Below are positions 7,914 through 17,333 of a stretch of 64,000 bases of DNA, one piece after another (positions within the stretch are counted from its first letter, which is position 1; each line of letters begins with the position of its first letter). The notes beneath the pieces were generated by a model. It did no database searches and had not been told where the DNA came from. It saw nothing but the letters and a program-made list of their open reading frames with translations. Made by a program: the position numbers and the translations under genes. Origin of the DNA: Bacillus sp. BP-3 (GTDB lineage Bacteria; Bacillota; Bacilli; Bacillales; Bacillaceae_G); assembly GCF_028401955.1 (NCBI RefSeq), contig NZ_JAQOTJ010000013.1, positions 62,001 through 126,000 of the forward strand, written 5' to 3'.

Positions 7914-8108
7914 ATGGCTAGAAACAATAGTCTTGCAGTTCCTGGTGCACAAAGCGCTTTAGATCAAATGAAGTATGAAATCGCAACTGAGTTCGGCGTA
8001 CAACTTGGCCCAGATGCAACATCACGCGCAAACGGATCTGTTGGCGGTGAAATTACAAAACGTCTTGTATCTTATGCAGAGCAACATTTAGGTGGTTTCC
8101 AAAAATAA
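7914..8108 (+). CDS. Alpha/beta-type small acid-soluble spore protein
   Basis: A 64-aa SASP closely related to the neighbouring copy on the other strand, with [10 protein letters not shown] and [17 protein letters not shown] at 7914 follows AAGGAGGTGATATAAC. It should be made in the forespore from the sigma-G promoter at 7853-7882. The two divergent copies look like an inverted duplication. Confidence 0.93.
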   Translation: MARNNSLAVPGAQSALDQMKYEIATEFGVQLGPDATSRANGSVGGEITKRLVSYAEQHLGGFQK

Positions 8109-8124
8109 ATGAAAATGGTTATAG

Positions 8125-8150
8125 GGGACGGGAATACCGTCCCTTTTTTG
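8125..8150 (+). terminator. Rho-independent terminator
   Basis: GGGACGG (8125-8131) pairs with CCGTCCC (8137-8143), followed by T6. It ends the SASP transcript just before the next ribosome site. Confidence 0.85.
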
Positions 8151-8161
8151 GAGGAATCAAA

Positions 8162-8407
8162 ATGGCGATATGTCCGCTTTGTAATGCATTAGAACATAAA
8201 GAATATACTTGTCCTAATTGTACGAGCCAGCTGCAAGATTGCGGGAAAACAGTCGATTATCTAGGACCATATAGTGCATATCAGGATCAAGAACTGCTAG
8301 AGAAAGTTGATGGACTATCTGCACATGACTCACAGCAATATTGCCTTCATCTGTTATATTGTCCGGTTTGTGAAAGGCAAACCGAAGTCACTGTACAGCT
8401 CATATAA
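8162..8407 (+). CDS. Small zinc-ribbon-like protein
   Basis: An 81-aa protein with CPLC and CPNC pairs in the first 20 residues and a further CPVC pair near the C-terminus, consistent with one or two bound zinc ions. ATG at 8162 follows TTTGGAGGAATCAAA. It occupies the place of yheE in B. subtilis but I see no likeness to YheE. Function unknown; a terminator on each side suggests its own unit or readthrough from the SASP gene. Confidence 0.7.
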   Translation: MAICPLCNALEHKEYTCPNCTSQLQDCGKTVDYLGPYSAYQDQELLEKVDGLSAHDSQQYCLHLLYCPVCERQTEVTVQLI

Positions 8408-8446
8408 AAACCCGTCTCAGCAAAAAGTTGAGACGGGTTTTTCGTG
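8407..8446 (+). terminator. Rho-independent terminator, bidirectional
   Basis: AAAACCCGTCTCA (8407-8419) pairs with TGAGACGGGTTTT (8429-8441). It lies between convergent genes. Confidence 0.85.
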
Positions 8447-8449
8447 TAT

Positions 8450-9514
8450 TTACATTTCCTGTTTACTGTTTTTGTTCTGATTTAGATGACGGTAATAATG
8501 AAGCGGTGCGGTACATACTTTTTCAATTAAATCAACATTTTGTTTGGTAAAGGCGGAGTAACTAGGGTTTAAATTGATATGATAGAGCCAAACAGCACCG
8601 TTATTGTCCATTACAATCGAAAGTTCTAATTCAAATAAGTGAGAAAAGGCATTTTCTAAAGTTTGAGGGACTTCTTTCGTAATGTTGTGTAAACTATCCT
8701 GCAGCAGTGTAAAGTCAATCTTAGATAGCTGATGTTGCCACTTTGTAAACGGAATACAACGTATTTGCTGTGTAAGAGGAAATAAGAAAGAATAAGGTGT
8801 GTCGTCTATTTGGATTAGCCTTGCTTGTTCTTCCCATATACCGTTTTTGTTTTTTTGTAAAAAAGAACGAATATGCACAGGGGATGTTCGCACCATAGAT
8901 TGTACGTTATACTCACATGTTTGCAGCGCCGATTGTAACCAAGATAAAAATGGTTCTTTTGTTTGGAATGTTTTTGTCAAACATTGATTTTGTTCTAATG
9001 TAGTAACATGAAACATTCGGTTTTGATAAGAAATGTGATGAATGCTTTGTTTTGAAAATGGATGACAGGGCTTTAAAATCACATCTTTTTTTGTCTGTAA
9101 TAATTGCAGAGTTGTCTTTTCATTTGCATGTTTGATTACTGGAACATATGGTGCTAGCTTTTTGTTTGTGGCAAGAGTTTCATACATATCGGCTTCATTT
9201 GGAAGTTCAGCGTTTAAAAATACGGATTGCGGGCGGCTTTGCAACCATTTGATAATTGGGAGCGCCTTCTTCATATTTTTTTCAGTTTTGTATGTGCATC
9301 GATTATAGATGTGAGATGGAATGGAGAATTGCTTTTCTACCCAATCTTGCTGATTGGCATCAAAAACAAGTCCGTTCACAAGCTCTGTTTGGGGATTGAT
9401 GCTAAAGGGAGTAAACTGGGCAACGGTAATGTGATGGAAGCATGAGCGTTTTGCAATTTCTGTGTAGTATTCTCGCTCATGATGGAAACGTGATGTTAAT
9501 AGTCCGAGAACCAT
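8450..9514 (-). CDS. YheC/YheD-family spore-coat-associated ATP-grasp-like protein
   Basis: 354 aa, beginning MVLGLLTSRFHHEREYYTEIAKR, typical of the YheC/YheD family (endospore coat-associated, ATP-grasp fold). The middle contains the lysine-bearing DVILKPCHPFSKQS strand seen in this family, and the end has the WLYHINLNPSYS segment equivalent to the metal-binding NxNP region. B. subtilis has two such genes between sspB and yheB; here there is one. In the family the exact substrate is unknown. The reading frame starts at ATG 9514 behind AAAAGGAGGTTGTCTT. Confidence 0.75.
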   Translation of the reverse strand: MVLGLLTSRFHHEREYYTEIAKRSCFHHITVAQFTPFSINPQTELVNGLVFDANQQDWVEKQFSIPSHIYNRCTYKTEKNMKKALPIIKWLQSRPQSVFLNAELPNEADMYETLATNKKLAPYVPVIKHANEKTTLQLLQTKKDVILKPCHPFSKQSIHHISYQNRMFHVTTLEQNQCLTKTFQTKEPFLSWLQSALQTCEYNVQSMVRTSPVHIRSFLQKNKNGIWEEQARLIQIDDTPYSFLFPLTQQIRCIPFTKWQHQLSKIDFTLLQDSLHNITKEVPQTLENAFSHLFELELSIVMDNNGAVWLYHINLNPSYSAFTKQNVDLIEKVCTAPLHYYRHLNQNKNSKQEM

Positions 9515-9814
9515 AAGACAACCTCCTTTTATAGGGAACTAAACATGTATCTACTTGAGTAATATTCACAGAAATGTGTCTTATACCAACTATGAGTACT
9601 ATTTTTAATGAATTGACTAGTATCTCGTTTACTGGCGCATTGTATAGCAGTTATAATGGAGGGTATGTGTATAAATCGATTAAAAACCCCTTTCTTTTTA
9701 GGTTGGATTTTTTGCTACATGCAAGAATGAAAACAAAGGGAGAAAGTAAGTGGCGATTTATATGTTAAAAAATGAAAATGGATTTATATATAAGAAACGG
9801 AAGGTTGATATATT
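9515..9814 (+). promoter_or_regulatory. Intergenic region with candidate yheB promoter
   Basis: The best promoter is TTTACT (9628-9633) with an 18-base spacer and TATAAT (9652-9657), pointing toward yheB. The short open stretch through 9574-9768 has no ribosome site or recognisable product and is not called. Confidence 0.35.
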
Positions 9815-10951
9815 GTGAATATGTGGCTAAATCTGCTAACAACGTCAGGAATAGGTGCGGTTATTGGCGGATATACAAATCATCTTGCCATTAAAATGTT
9901 ATTTCGACCGCATCATCCAAAATATATTGGGAAGTTTCGGGTACCCTTTACGCCTGGATTAATTCCGAAGCGCCGGGATGAGTTAGCTGTACAATTAGGG
10001 AAGATGGTTGTTGATCATTTATTAACACCAGAAGGAATTGAGAAGAAGTTAACAAATGAGTTGTTTCATCAAGAGCTTATCGGTTGGGCTCAAACAGCAG
10101 TGGACAAAGTTCTAATGAATGAGCAAACATTGCATGAAGTGTTAGAGCAACTGGATATGATTCATATGGAAGAACGAGTTACAAAGCAAATTGAAGGTAT
10201 CATAATACATAAAGTAGATTCATTATTTGAAACCTATCGTGCTTATACATGGGAACAAGCTCTGCCGCTGTCTATTCATGAAAAGATTGACGAGAAAATG
10301 CCAGATGCAGCTGCTTTTATTATCCGAAAAGCTATGGATTTCTTTGAAAGTGCAGAAGGAAAACAACGTCTCTCTAAAATGATTGATGACTTTTTTGCAT
10401 CGCGTGGTACATTATTAAATTTGGTGGGCATGTTTTTAGGGAATGTAAGTTTAGTCGACAAGTTGCAGCCAGAAGTGATTAAGTTTTTGCAGCAAGAGGG
10501 AACGAAACAATTGCTGTCTGATGTGATGAGAAAAGAGTGGGAAAAGCTGAAACAGCGTGAAGTGAGTGAAGTAGAAGCATTCATTTCAAAAGAAGCTGTC
10601 CTAAAAGGCATTCTGTCTTTTGTGAAAGTAGAACGAACGGTAAGTACTGTATTCAATCAATCTGTTCGCGATGTATGTGCTCCGATTCGTGATAATGTAA
10701 GAAATAATGTGATTCCAAGTGTTGTGCGCAATGGACTGCAGTGGGCGACGAATCATATCGGGGATATTATGCAGCGCTTGCATTTAGCTGATATTGTCCA
10801 GCAAGAAGTAGAATCATTTCCAATTGAGCGTATAGAAGAACTGGTTTTATCTATTACAAAAAGTGAATTGAAAATGATTACGTATTTAGGTGCATTACTT
10901 GGTGGTGTAATTGGAGCTCTGCAAGGCTTATTATTAATTGTTATGTCATAA
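9815..10951 (+). CDS. yheB: DUF445 membrane protein YheB
   Basis: 378 aa, the usual length for YheB. There is a membrane segment at each end ([23 protein letters not shown] and the final [22 protein letters not shown]) with a long soluble middle, the DUF445 pattern. The N-terminal [25 protein letters not shown] block is strongly conserved in the family. GTG at 9815 is used; ATG two codons on is an alternative. It precedes yheA as in B. subtilis. Function is unknown; the protein is membrane bound, possibly spore related. Confidence 0.85.
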   Translation: MNMWLNLLTTSGIGAVIGGYTNHLAIKMLFRPHHPKYIGKFRVPFTPGLIPKRRDELAVQLGKMVVDHLLTPEGIEKKLTNELFHQELIGWAQTAVDKVLMNEQTLHEVLEQLDMIHMEERVTKQIEGIIIHKVDSLFETYRAYTWEQALPLSIHEKIDEKMPDAAAFIIRKAMDFFESAEGKQRLSKMIDDFFASRGTLLNLVGMFLGNVSLVDKLQPEVIKFLQQEGTKQLLSDVMRKEWEKLKQREVSEVEAFISKEAVLKGILSFVKVERTVSTVFNQSVRDVCAPIRDNVRNNVIPSVVRNGLQWATNHIGDIMQRLHLADIVQQEVESFPIERIEELVLSITKSELKMITYLGALLGGVIGALQGLLLIVMS

Positions 10952-11064
10952 GGTGAATTTACTTCACATATGATACATAGTCTGATATCGTAGGAAGAGT
11001 ATGTAAGGAACGAAAACATATAAACAATGTGATAATGTATCGCATTGCAAGGAGGATATATATA

Positions 11065-11415
11065 ATGGCAAAAAACATGCATGATGTGGCGTATGAATTA
11101 CAAAAAGCAATTGCAGAACATCCTGATTTTCAATTATTAAAAGTGAGCTATGCAGAAGTACAAGCAGATGCAGATGCGAAACAACTATTTGATCGTTTCC
11201 GTATGATGCAAATGGAGCTTCAACAAAAAATGATGCAAGGCGAGCAATTAACAGAAGAAGATAACCAAAAAGCGCAAGAAGTTGTAGCAATGGTACAACA
11301 AAACGCAAAAATTACAAACTTAATGCAAGCAGAGCAACGTTTAAATGTTTTAATCGGCGATGTAAACAAAATTACGATGAAGCCGCTTGAAGACTTATAT
11401 AACGAACATATGTAA
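11065..11415 (+). CDS. yheA: YlbF/YmcA-superfamily protein YheA
   Basis: A 116-aa all-helical protein, [20 protein letters not shown] onward, matching YheA. Relatives YlbF and YmcA form a complex that guides RNase Y, but a role for YheA itself is not established. ATG at 11065 follows CAAGGAGGATATATATA; the earlier in-frame ATG at 11029 lacks a ribosome site. Confidence 0.85.
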   Translation: MAKNMHDVAYELQKAIAEHPDFQLLKVSYAEVQADADAKQLFDRFRMMQMELQQKMMQGEQLTEEDNQKAQEVVAMVQQNAKITNLMQAEQRLNVLIGDVNKITMKPLEDLYNEHM

Positions 11416-11428
11416 TCATAAGGAAGAG

Positions 11429-11460
11429 ACACTTTCTCGTTAGCGAGGAAGTGTTTTTTT
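11429..11460 (+). terminator. Rho-independent terminator
   Basis: ACACTTTCTCG (11429-11439) pairs with CGAGGAAGTGT (11444-11454), followed by T7. Confidence 0.85.
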
Positions 11461-11483
11461 ATTTTTACAAAAGGGTGATGTAA

Positions 11484-11618
11484 TCCATTGTTTTGGACGA
11501 AATATTTAAATAAGAGGAATTAGAATCGTTAATTGAGGAAGTCATCATTCTTGTTCATGAACACCTTCCTGAATTAGATATTCGTGAACAAAAGAAGCAT
11601 ATGAGATATGCGAAGTGA
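11484..11618 (+). pseudogene. Small broken reading frame
   Basis: The frame reads SIVLDEIFK, then TAA (11511-11513), then 34 codons of well-formed amphipathic sequence (EELESLIEEVIILVHEHLPE...) to TGA at 11616. AAAAGGGTGATG lies just upstream. The continuous coding character across the stop suggests a small gene with one nonsense change. The product is not recognised. Confidence 0.4.
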
Positions 11619-11625
11619 TAAAAAG

Positions 11626-11660
11626 AAAGGTGTTTTCATGTTTTGAAAACACCTTTTTAC
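11626..11660. terminator. Bidirectional terminator
   Basis: AAAGGTGTTTTC (11626-11637) pairs with GAAAACACCTTT (11645-11656), followed by T on the plus strand and flanked by A-rich sequence on the other side. It separates convergent genes. Confidence 0.8.
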
Positions 11661-11661
11661 T

Positions 11662-12276
11662 TTATTTAGAAACAAACGGATGCCCTTGAAAGTAAAAGCG
11701 CCATGGATAGTGCACCGCCTCTTCAGCGTAATCAATATTAATGCGCGGGCCTGCGGTAATGTTATATGTATGAGAAAGATGATGTTCTGGAGAAACCTGT
11801 TCCATATAGAGTTCATCACTCGTAAGGAGAAGCCCTTTTTGCTCTAATGTAATTCCCATTGCTTTGCAGAGCTTTCCAGGTCCATTTGTTAAGTTTTTGA
11901 ACTGTGATTTTGTAATTGCTGTTTTTCCGTATCTTGCTTGTTTCATCTCTTCAATGCCGTCTACTGGCTCTAAAGCCCGAATTAACACACCTTGCGGGGT
12001 TCCTGCTGGTGCTGTAATGACATTAAAACAATGGTACATACCATAAATAAGATATACGTAAGCATGGCCGGGAGATTCGTACATAATTTCTGTTCGTTCT
12101 GTGCGGCGGCCGCCATAGCTATGTGCCGCTTTATCATCAGGTCCTTTATATGCTTCTACTTCGACAATGATTCCGCTTCGTTTTACTCCATCTACGACAT
12201 GAACGAGTTTATGTCCAAGTAATCGCTTCGCAACGTCTAGTGTATCGCCTTCATACAAAGAAAGTGGCCATTTCAT
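11662..12276 (-). CDS. 3-methyladenine DNA glycosylase (AAG/MPG family)
   Basis: 204 aa, the usual length. The active-site strand [22 protein letters not shown] contains the catalytic-water glutamate of the MPG fold, and the [14 protein letters not shown] block forms the base-flipping pocket. The enzyme removes alkylated and deaminated purines from DNA to start base-excision repair. Start ATG at 12276 follows AAAGGAGTTTTCTAA. Monocistronic. Confidence 0.9.
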   Translation of the reverse strand: MKWPLSLYEGDTLDVAKRLLGHKLVHVVDGVKRSGIIVEVEAYKGPDDKAAHSYGGRRTERTEIMYESPGHAYVYLIYGMYHCFNVITAPAGTPQGVLIRALEPVDGIEEMKQARYGKTAITKSQFKNLTNGPGKLCKAMGITLEQKGLLLTSDELYMEQVSPEHHLSHTYNITAGPRINIDYAEEAVHYPWRFYFQGHPFVSK

Positions 12277-12411
12277 TTAGAAAACTCCTTTCGCAGCTTT
12301 GTATCTTATTAAAGCAAATTCATTGCACAAATGCCAATTCGTTCTAATTAACATTGTTGTTTCATAAATTAATGATAGAACAGTGCAGCTAAGAAAAGGG
12401 GGTACTGCATC

Positions 12412-13284
12412 ATGATTTATCGTTTGTTAGCTCTTAATATAGATGGAACATTACTACTTTCAAATGGAAAGTTACAAAAAGGAACACGTGAAGCGATTGA
12501 GTTTGTAAAGAGAAAAGGTGTATACGTTACGTTCTTTACGAACCGAAACTTTCAATCTGCTCACAAAGTAGCGAAATCATTAAAATTGAATTCCTTATTG
12601 GTGACGCATGGCGGAGCATTTATTTCATCTTCATTAGATAAACCGTTAATTCAAAAACGATTATCAGAAGAAACAACATTTAATATTGTGCAGGTACTCG
12701 AACATTTTGAATGTAACGTTCGTATTTCTCATGAAAAGTTTTCCATTGGCAATCGCCATCAGCATACGCCAAATTTAATTGCCCGAACAGTTTTGTCCAC
12801 TTCGGATCCACTCTTTTATCCGGTCCAATTTGTAGATTCGCTTGGCGATGCACTGCGTGATCAGCCAGTAGCTGCCCCGAAAATTGATGTGACATTTGCA
12901 AATCAAAGTGAAAAGCAACGTGCGCTTACGACTTTACAAAAATCATTTGAAAATGTGCAGTGTATTGAGTGCGGGAAAACACAAATCGAAATCGTACCGC
13001 CTCATGTATCAAAATTACGCGGACTACAATTATTAGGTGAACATCTTGGTATTGAGTTAAAAGAAATGGTAGCGATTGGAGATAGCTTCGAAGATTTAGA
13101 TGTTATTGAAAGCGTTGGATTAGGAGTAGCCATGGGCAATGCCCCAACTGAATTGAAAAAAGCTGCCGATTGGATAACACGCTCCAATGATGAAAACGGC
13201 GTACAATATATGATCAAAGAACATTTTCGAAAACAGTTTCCAATTAAATTTTTAAACAATCATCTCCAAATGAAGAGATGGTAA
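12412..13284 (+). CDS. yhaX: HAD-superfamily (Cof-type) protein, YhaX-like
   Basis: A 290-aa Cof-type HAD protein. Motif II is the Thr of FFTNR, motif III a lysine before the cap and motif IV VAIGDSFEDLDV. Motif I reads LNIDGT where active phosphatases read DxDGT, so the nucleophile aspartate is replaced by Asn9. Position next to hemZ and likeness to B. subtilis YhaX support the name. If the Asn is real the protein may bind rather than hydrolyse phosphorylated compounds. ATG at 12412 follows AAAAGGGGGTACTGCATC. Confidence 0.75.
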   Translation: MIYRLLALNIDGTLLLSNGKLQKGTREAIEFVKRKGVYVTFFTNRNFQSAHKVAKSLKLNSLLVTHGGAFISSSLDKPLIQKRLSEETTFNIVQVLEHFECNVRISHEKFSIGNRHQHTPNLIARTVLSTSDPLFYPVQFVDSLGDALRDQPVAAPKIDVTFANQSEKQRALTTLQKSFENVQCIECGKTQIEIVPPHVSKLRGLQLLGEHLGIELKEMVAIGDSFEDLDVIESVGLGVAMGNAPTELKKAADWITRSNDENGVQYMIKEHFRKQFPIKFLNNHLQMKRW

Positions 13285-13287
13285 TCG

Positions 13288-13319
13288 GAAATCTCAGGCG
13301 GGTGCCTGAGATTTCTTTG
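13288..13319 (+). terminator. Rho-independent terminator
   Basis: GAAATCTCAGGC (13288-13299) pairs with GCCTGAGATTTC (13304-13315), then TTTG. Confidence 0.8.
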
Positions 13320-13416
13320 TGATATATCAGCGATTGATAGAAAGATAAAGACCGTTCGACATAAATGGATTCGAGAAGAATGTATAATTTACTGTTATGT
13401 AAACAAAAAGAGATAT

Positions 13417-13560
13417 GCACTCGTTTTGCCCTTTTGTTTTATAGCGCCGCACATGGCAGAAAAAGGCCCTGACCGCCTAAATCTTCTCGCTTATTTAAAA
13501 AAAAGAGGGGTTTTCCCATCCCAGGAGTTCCTTGTTGACCTCCTATCACCCTTCAAGTAA
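13417..13560 (-). repeat. Copy A of a dispersed intergenic repeat
   Basis: Read on the minus strand, 13481 to 13417 matches 38053-38119 on the plus strand: both share GCGGTCAGGG, then CTTTT, CTGCCA and TGCG, in the same order and spacing over about 65 bases. The upstream part (GGAGGTCAACAAGG, GGGATGGGAAAACCCC) is specific to this copy. No coding is evident. The element lies between yhaX and hemZ. The B. cereus group is known to carry families of short dispersed repeats (bcr elements); I cannot say which family this is. Confidence 0.55.
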
Positions 13561-13563
13561 ACT
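13535..13563 (+). promoter_or_regulatory. Candidate sigma-A promoter of hemZ
   Basis: TTGACC (13535-13540), 17-base spacer, TAAACT (13558-13563), about 30 bases before the hemZ start. Confidence 0.4.
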
Positions 13564-13594
13564 AAAGGAAGTTTGAAAATAGAAAAGGTGATGA

Positions 13595-15085
13595 TTGTTG
13601 TTAATTTCAATTAAAACGTTACAAGATGATCGTTTTTTACGTCCGCTGCAAAATATTAGCGGCTTATTTTTTGAAGAAAGTACAGTAGCATTTGAACAAG
13701 AAGATGCAAATATCATTGTTGATATAAACATAGAAGGAAATGTGACGGCTTCTGCTCGTTTAACAGAAACCCTGACTGGAAATGTGTATGAAGAGACGTT
13801 TTCTAAAGATTTATCGTCCTTTACGGAAGAAAAGGAACGTATGAAGCAAGTAAAACATGTTGTTTCTTATGTATATTTATCTGTTCTTCAGCAGTTAACA
13901 GGCGTGGAGCAAAAGTGGGGAATTTTAACAGGTGTGCGTCCAACAAAGCTTCTTCATAAAATGCTGCAAAGCGGTATGTCAAAAAAAGCAGCACATCATG
14001 AACTGCGTGAAAGCTATTTAATTCATGAGGAAAAAATTGAGCTGATGCAACGTATTGTTGATTGCCAATTATCTGTTGTGCCAGATTTATATCGTTTAAA
14101 AGAAGAAGTAAGTATTTATATTGGGATTCCGTTCTGTCCAACGAAATGTGCATATTGTACATTCCCAGCTTATGCAATTAATGGACGTCAAGGATCTGTT
14201 GATTCATTCTTAGGCGGTTTGCATTATGAAGTTCGTGAAATTGGTAAGTTTTTAAAAGAAAAAGGCGTGAAAGTAACGACGATTTACTACGGCGGCGGTA
14301 CGCCGACAAGTATTACAGCTGAAGAAATGGACATGCTGTATGAAGAAATGTATGAGTCGTTTCCAGATGTAAAGCAAGTTCGTGAAGTAACAGTAGAAGC
14401 AGGGCGTCCAGATACAATTACACCAGAGAAGCTAGATGTGTTAAACAAATGGAATATCGACCGCATTAGTATTAATCCGCAGTCGTACCATCAAGAAACA
14501 TTAAAAGCAATTGGACGTCATCATACAGTAGAAGAAACGATTGAAAAGTATCACCTTGCTCGCGAAATGGGTATGAACAATATTAATATGGACTTAATTA
14601 TCGGTCTTCCAGGTGAAGGATTAGATATCTTTAAACATACGCTAGAAGAAACAGAAAAGCTTATGCCAGAATCGTTAACGGTGCACACATTATCCTTTAA
14701 GCGTGCTTCTGAAATGACGCAAAATAAGCGTAAATATAAAGTGGCAGGCCGCGAAGAGATTACCGCGATGATGCATGAAGCAGAAGAGTGGACGAAAGAG
14801 CATCATTACGTACCATATTATTTATATCGTCAAAAGAATATTTTAGGTAACTTAGAGAACGTTGGCTATGCAATGCCAAGCCAAGAAAGTATTTATAATA
14901 TCGTCATTATGGAAGAAGTGCAGTCTATTATCGGTCTTGGCTGCGGTGCATCAAGTAAATTTGTTCATCCAAAGACGGGTGCGATTACGCACTTTGCGAA
15001 CCCGAAAGATCCAAAGTCATATAATGATGGCTATATAAAGTATACAGAAGATAAACTTAAAATTTTACAAGAGTTATTCGGATAA
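13595..15085 (+). CDS. hemZ: HemZ, oxygen-independent coproporphyrinogen III oxidase-like radical SAM protein
   Basis: 496 aa. The radical-SAM cluster motif is IPFCPTKCAYCTF (CX3CX2C), followed by YYGGGTPTSI and the EAGRPDTIT strand typical of HemN/HemZ proteins. The extra N-terminal region of about 160 residues (LTGVRPTKLLHKML) marks the HemZ subgroup. Family members act in haem synthesis; some HemN-like proteins are haem chaperones or methyltransferases, so the reaction is inferred. The start is one of two adjacent TTG codons (13595 or 13598) behind AAAAGGTGATGA. Confidence 0.85.
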   Translation: MLLISIKTLQDDRFLRPLQNISGLFFEESTVAFEQEDANIIVDINIEGNVTASARLTETLTGNVYEETFSKDLSSFTEEKERMKQVKHVVSYVYLSVLQQLTGVEQKWGILTGVRPTKLLHKMLQSGMSKKAAHHELRESYLIHEEKIELMQRIVDCQLSVVPDLYRLKEEVSIYIGIPFCPTKCAYCTFPAYAINGRQGSVDSFLGGLHYEVREIGKFLKEKGVKVTTIYYGGGTPTSITAEEMDMLYEEMYESFPDVKQVREVTVEAGRPDTITPEKLDVLNKWNIDRISINPQSYHQETLKAIGRHHTVEETIEKYHLAREMGMNNINMDLIIGLPGEGLDIFKHTLEETEKLMPESLTVHTLSFKRASEMTQNKRKYKVAGREEITAMMHEAEEWTKEHHYVPYYLYRQKNILGNLENVGYAMPSQESIYNIVIMEEVQSIIGLGCGASSKFVHPKTGAITHFANPKDPKSYNDGYIKYTEDKLKILQELFG

Positions 15086-15116
15086 GAAACCGCCAGTTTG
15101 GCGGTTTCTTTTTTTG
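15084..15116 (+). terminator. Rho-independent terminator
   Basis: AAGAAACCGCC (15084-15094) pairs with GGCGGTTTCTT (15100-15110), then T5. Confidence 0.85.
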
Positions 15117-15224
15117 TAAAAGGTTGTCGAGAATGATCAGAAAAAGGAAGTAAAAATGAGCAGGAAATGTCTATTTGTGAACGAATTCATAAAATTATGA
15201 AAATTAAAAGGGGGAACATGCGGT

Positions 15225-16784
15225 ATGTACATGACTGTTGGCAGAATTTTTGATTTAGCTGTGCAAAAATATCCACAGAAAGAAGCGTTAGTAGAACCTG
15301 CAAAAAACATTCGCTTTACATATAAACAGTGGGATATGGAAGTAAATAAAACGGCAAACGCACTTCTTGCAGAAGGCGTACGAAAAGGAGACCGCGTTTC
15401 TGTTTACTTATATAATTCACATGAATTTGTAACAGTTTACCTCGCTTGTGCGAAGATTGGCGCAATCTTTAACCCGATCAATTTCCGTTTAAAAGCGAAA
15501 GAAGTTTCCTACATACTGCAAGATGCTTCCTCTAAAGTTGTTGTGTTTGAAAAAGAAGTTGAATCAACAATTGCGTTAATTGAACGTGACTTTCCGCATA
15601 CTTCATTTTGGTACATTGAAGAGGACACGCCGTCCTATGCCGCTTCTTATCATGAAAAAGTAAATGAAGCAAAGGCAGAACCGACAAGTATTGAAGTGGA
15701 TGAAATGGATTATTGCTCGATGCTTTATACGAGCGGTACGACTGGGAATCCAAAAGGAGTGCTGCACCGCCACCGGGACATGGCTGAACATAGTATGATT
15801 TGTACATATTATATAAAATATACACGTAATAGCGTTGGATTAGTTGTTGCTCCGCTATATCATTGCGGCGAATTGAACGCCGGTATTTTGCCACGAATTC
15901 AAGTTGGCGGGAAAAACGTTATTTTGCATCATTTTGATACGAAAACAGTGCTAGACACAATTCAAGAAGAGAAAATTACAACGTTCTTCGCAGCACCGAC
16001 AATGTGGAATATGCTACTGCAAGAAGATTTATCAAAATATGATTTAACCTCAATGAAGATAGGAGTTTACGGTGGAGCGGCAATGGCGCCGGCGCTTGTG
16101 AAAGAATGTAAAGAACGTCTGTATATCGATCTTGTGCAAATTTACGGGATGACAGAGTTTGGACCTGTTATAGCGTTTCTTGTAGAAGAAGATCAAATTA
16201 CAAAAGCAGGATCAGCAGGGACACCTTGCTTTAGTCATGAAGTGCGCATCGTGAAATCAAATGAAGATGAACCATCAGAACCAGACGATGTACTTGCGCC
16301 TTACGAAGTTGGAGAAATCATTATACGCGGGACAAGTATGATGGCTGGATACTATAACCGCGAAGAAGCAACCAAAAAAGTAATGTATAAAGGTTGGTAT
16401 CATTCCGGTGATCTTGGCTATTTTGATAAAGATGGTTATTTATACGTGGCAGATCGTGTTGACGATATGGTCATTAGCGGGGGTGTGAACGTTTATCCGC
16501 GCGAAATTGAAGACTTCTTGCATAGCCATAATGGTGTTTTAGATGTGGCTGTACTTGGAGAACCAGATGAACTATGGGGCGAGCGCGTCGTCGCGGTAGT
16601 TGTGAAGAAAGATGAGTCATTAACAGAAGAAGAATTAGAACGTTACTGTAAGGAAAGTGATGAATTAGCTGATTATAAACGTCCTCGTCGTTACGAATTC
16701 GCGAAAGAACTGCCGCGTAATGCGAGCGGGAAACTACAGAAATTTATACTCCGTGAATCTTTGAAGGAAGCGAAGAAATCTTAG
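15225..16784 (+). CDS. Acyl-CoA synthetase (long-chain fatty acid-CoA ligase type)
   Basis: 519 aa, ANL superfamily. The P-loop is YTSGTTGNPKG, the A5 motif YGMTEFG, the A7/A8 region WYHSGDLGYFDKDGY through VSGGVNVYP-like sequence, and the catalytic A10 lysine is in NASGKLQK. It forms an acyl-adenylate and then acyl-CoA. Likeness to B. subtilis LcfB (YhfL) suggests fatty-acid substrates. ATG at 15225 is ten bases from AAAGGGGG; ATG at 15231 is also in frame. Confidence 0.8.
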   Translation: MYMTVGRIFDLAVQKYPQKEALVEPAKNIRFTYKQWDMEVNKTANALLAEGVRKGDRVSVYLYNSHEFVTVYLACAKIGAIFNPINFRLKAKEVSYILQDASSKVVVFEKEVESTIALIERDFPHTSFWYIEEDTPSYAASYHEKVNEAKAEPTSIEVDEMDYCSMLYTSGTTGNPKGVLHRHRDMAEHSMICTYYIKYTRNSVGLVVAPLYHCGELNAGILPRIQVGGKNVILHHFDTKTVLDTIQEEKITTFFAAPTMWNMLLQEDLSKYDLTSMKIGVYGGAAMAPALVKECKERLYIDLVQIYGMTEFGPVIAFLVEEDQITKAGSAGTPCFSHEVRIVKSNEDEPSEPDDVLAPYEVGEIIIRGTSMMAGYYNREEATKKVMYKGWYHSGDLGYFDKDGYLYVADRVDDMVISGGVNVYPREIEDFLHSHNGVLDVAVLGEPDELWGERVVAVVVKKDESLTEEELERYCKESDELADYKRPRRYEFAKELPRNASGKLQKFILRESLKEAKKS

Positions 16785-16797
16785 GGTAGCGTAGAAG

Positions 16798-16829
16798 CGC
16801 AGCTGCAGTTTTGTAGCTGTGTTTTTTTT
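16798..16829 (+). terminator. Rho-independent terminator
   Basis: CGCAGCT (16798-16804) pairs with AGCTGTG (16815-16821) with one G-U, followed by T7. Confidence 0.7.
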
Positions 16830-16975
16830 ATAATTTTGTTATAATAATTGGAAATTTAATATTTTTATTTTTCGATATATTTTTTTATCAATGTGCATGT
16901 ATCGATTGATAAAACAGAAAATCTGATTAAGATGTCTGTTGAATATTGATGTGATATGCAAGAAAAGGAAGTAGG

Positions 16976-17293
16976 ATGATGGAGAAAAAGGTGAAAGATA
17001 GAATGAATGCTATGCAGCTACTTTATGTCTTGTTAGCTGTATTCGGGTTCGTTCCAGGTATTTTGACGGGGATGATTTTTGATGCACCAGGCTCAGAAAA
17101 TGACATTTTCAGGCAGTGCATTTTCTATTCCTATCCTTGTTTTGTCTTAACATTTTTAGTAACAGCAATACTGGCAAGAATATTTTATCAAAGAGGTCAA
17201 TATAAGGTAGTCAGATGGCTCAATATACTTCCTCTCTTTTGGTTCTTTTGGTTTGCTTTTTGGTTTTATTATTGGGTGCTGCAGGAAAAATAA
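16976..17293 (+). CDS. Small membrane protein, unknown
   Basis: 105 aa with three predicted membrane segments (about residues 15-33, 52-70 and 83-100) and a tryptophan/phenylalanine-rich last helix. AAAAGGAAG lies nine bases before the ATG pair at 16976/16979. Not recognised. Confidence 0.6.
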   Translation: MMEKKVKDRMNAMQLLYVLLAVFGFVPGILTGMIFDAPGSENDIFRQCIFYSYPCFVLTFLVTAILARIFYQRGQYKVVRWLNILPLFWFFWFAFWFYYWVLQEK

Positions 17294-17333
17294 TGAAAAG
17301 GTATTAGGATATTTAGAGTTGTTAGCTTGATGA

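Noticed and set aside
7647-7952. Minus-strand frame of 101 codons over the SASP promoters
   Set aside because: It overlaps both sigma-G promoters and the tRNA-like element and resembles no known protein.
9574-9768. 64-codon frame upstream of yheB
   Set aside because: No ribosome site, no recognisable product, and it runs through a likely promoter.
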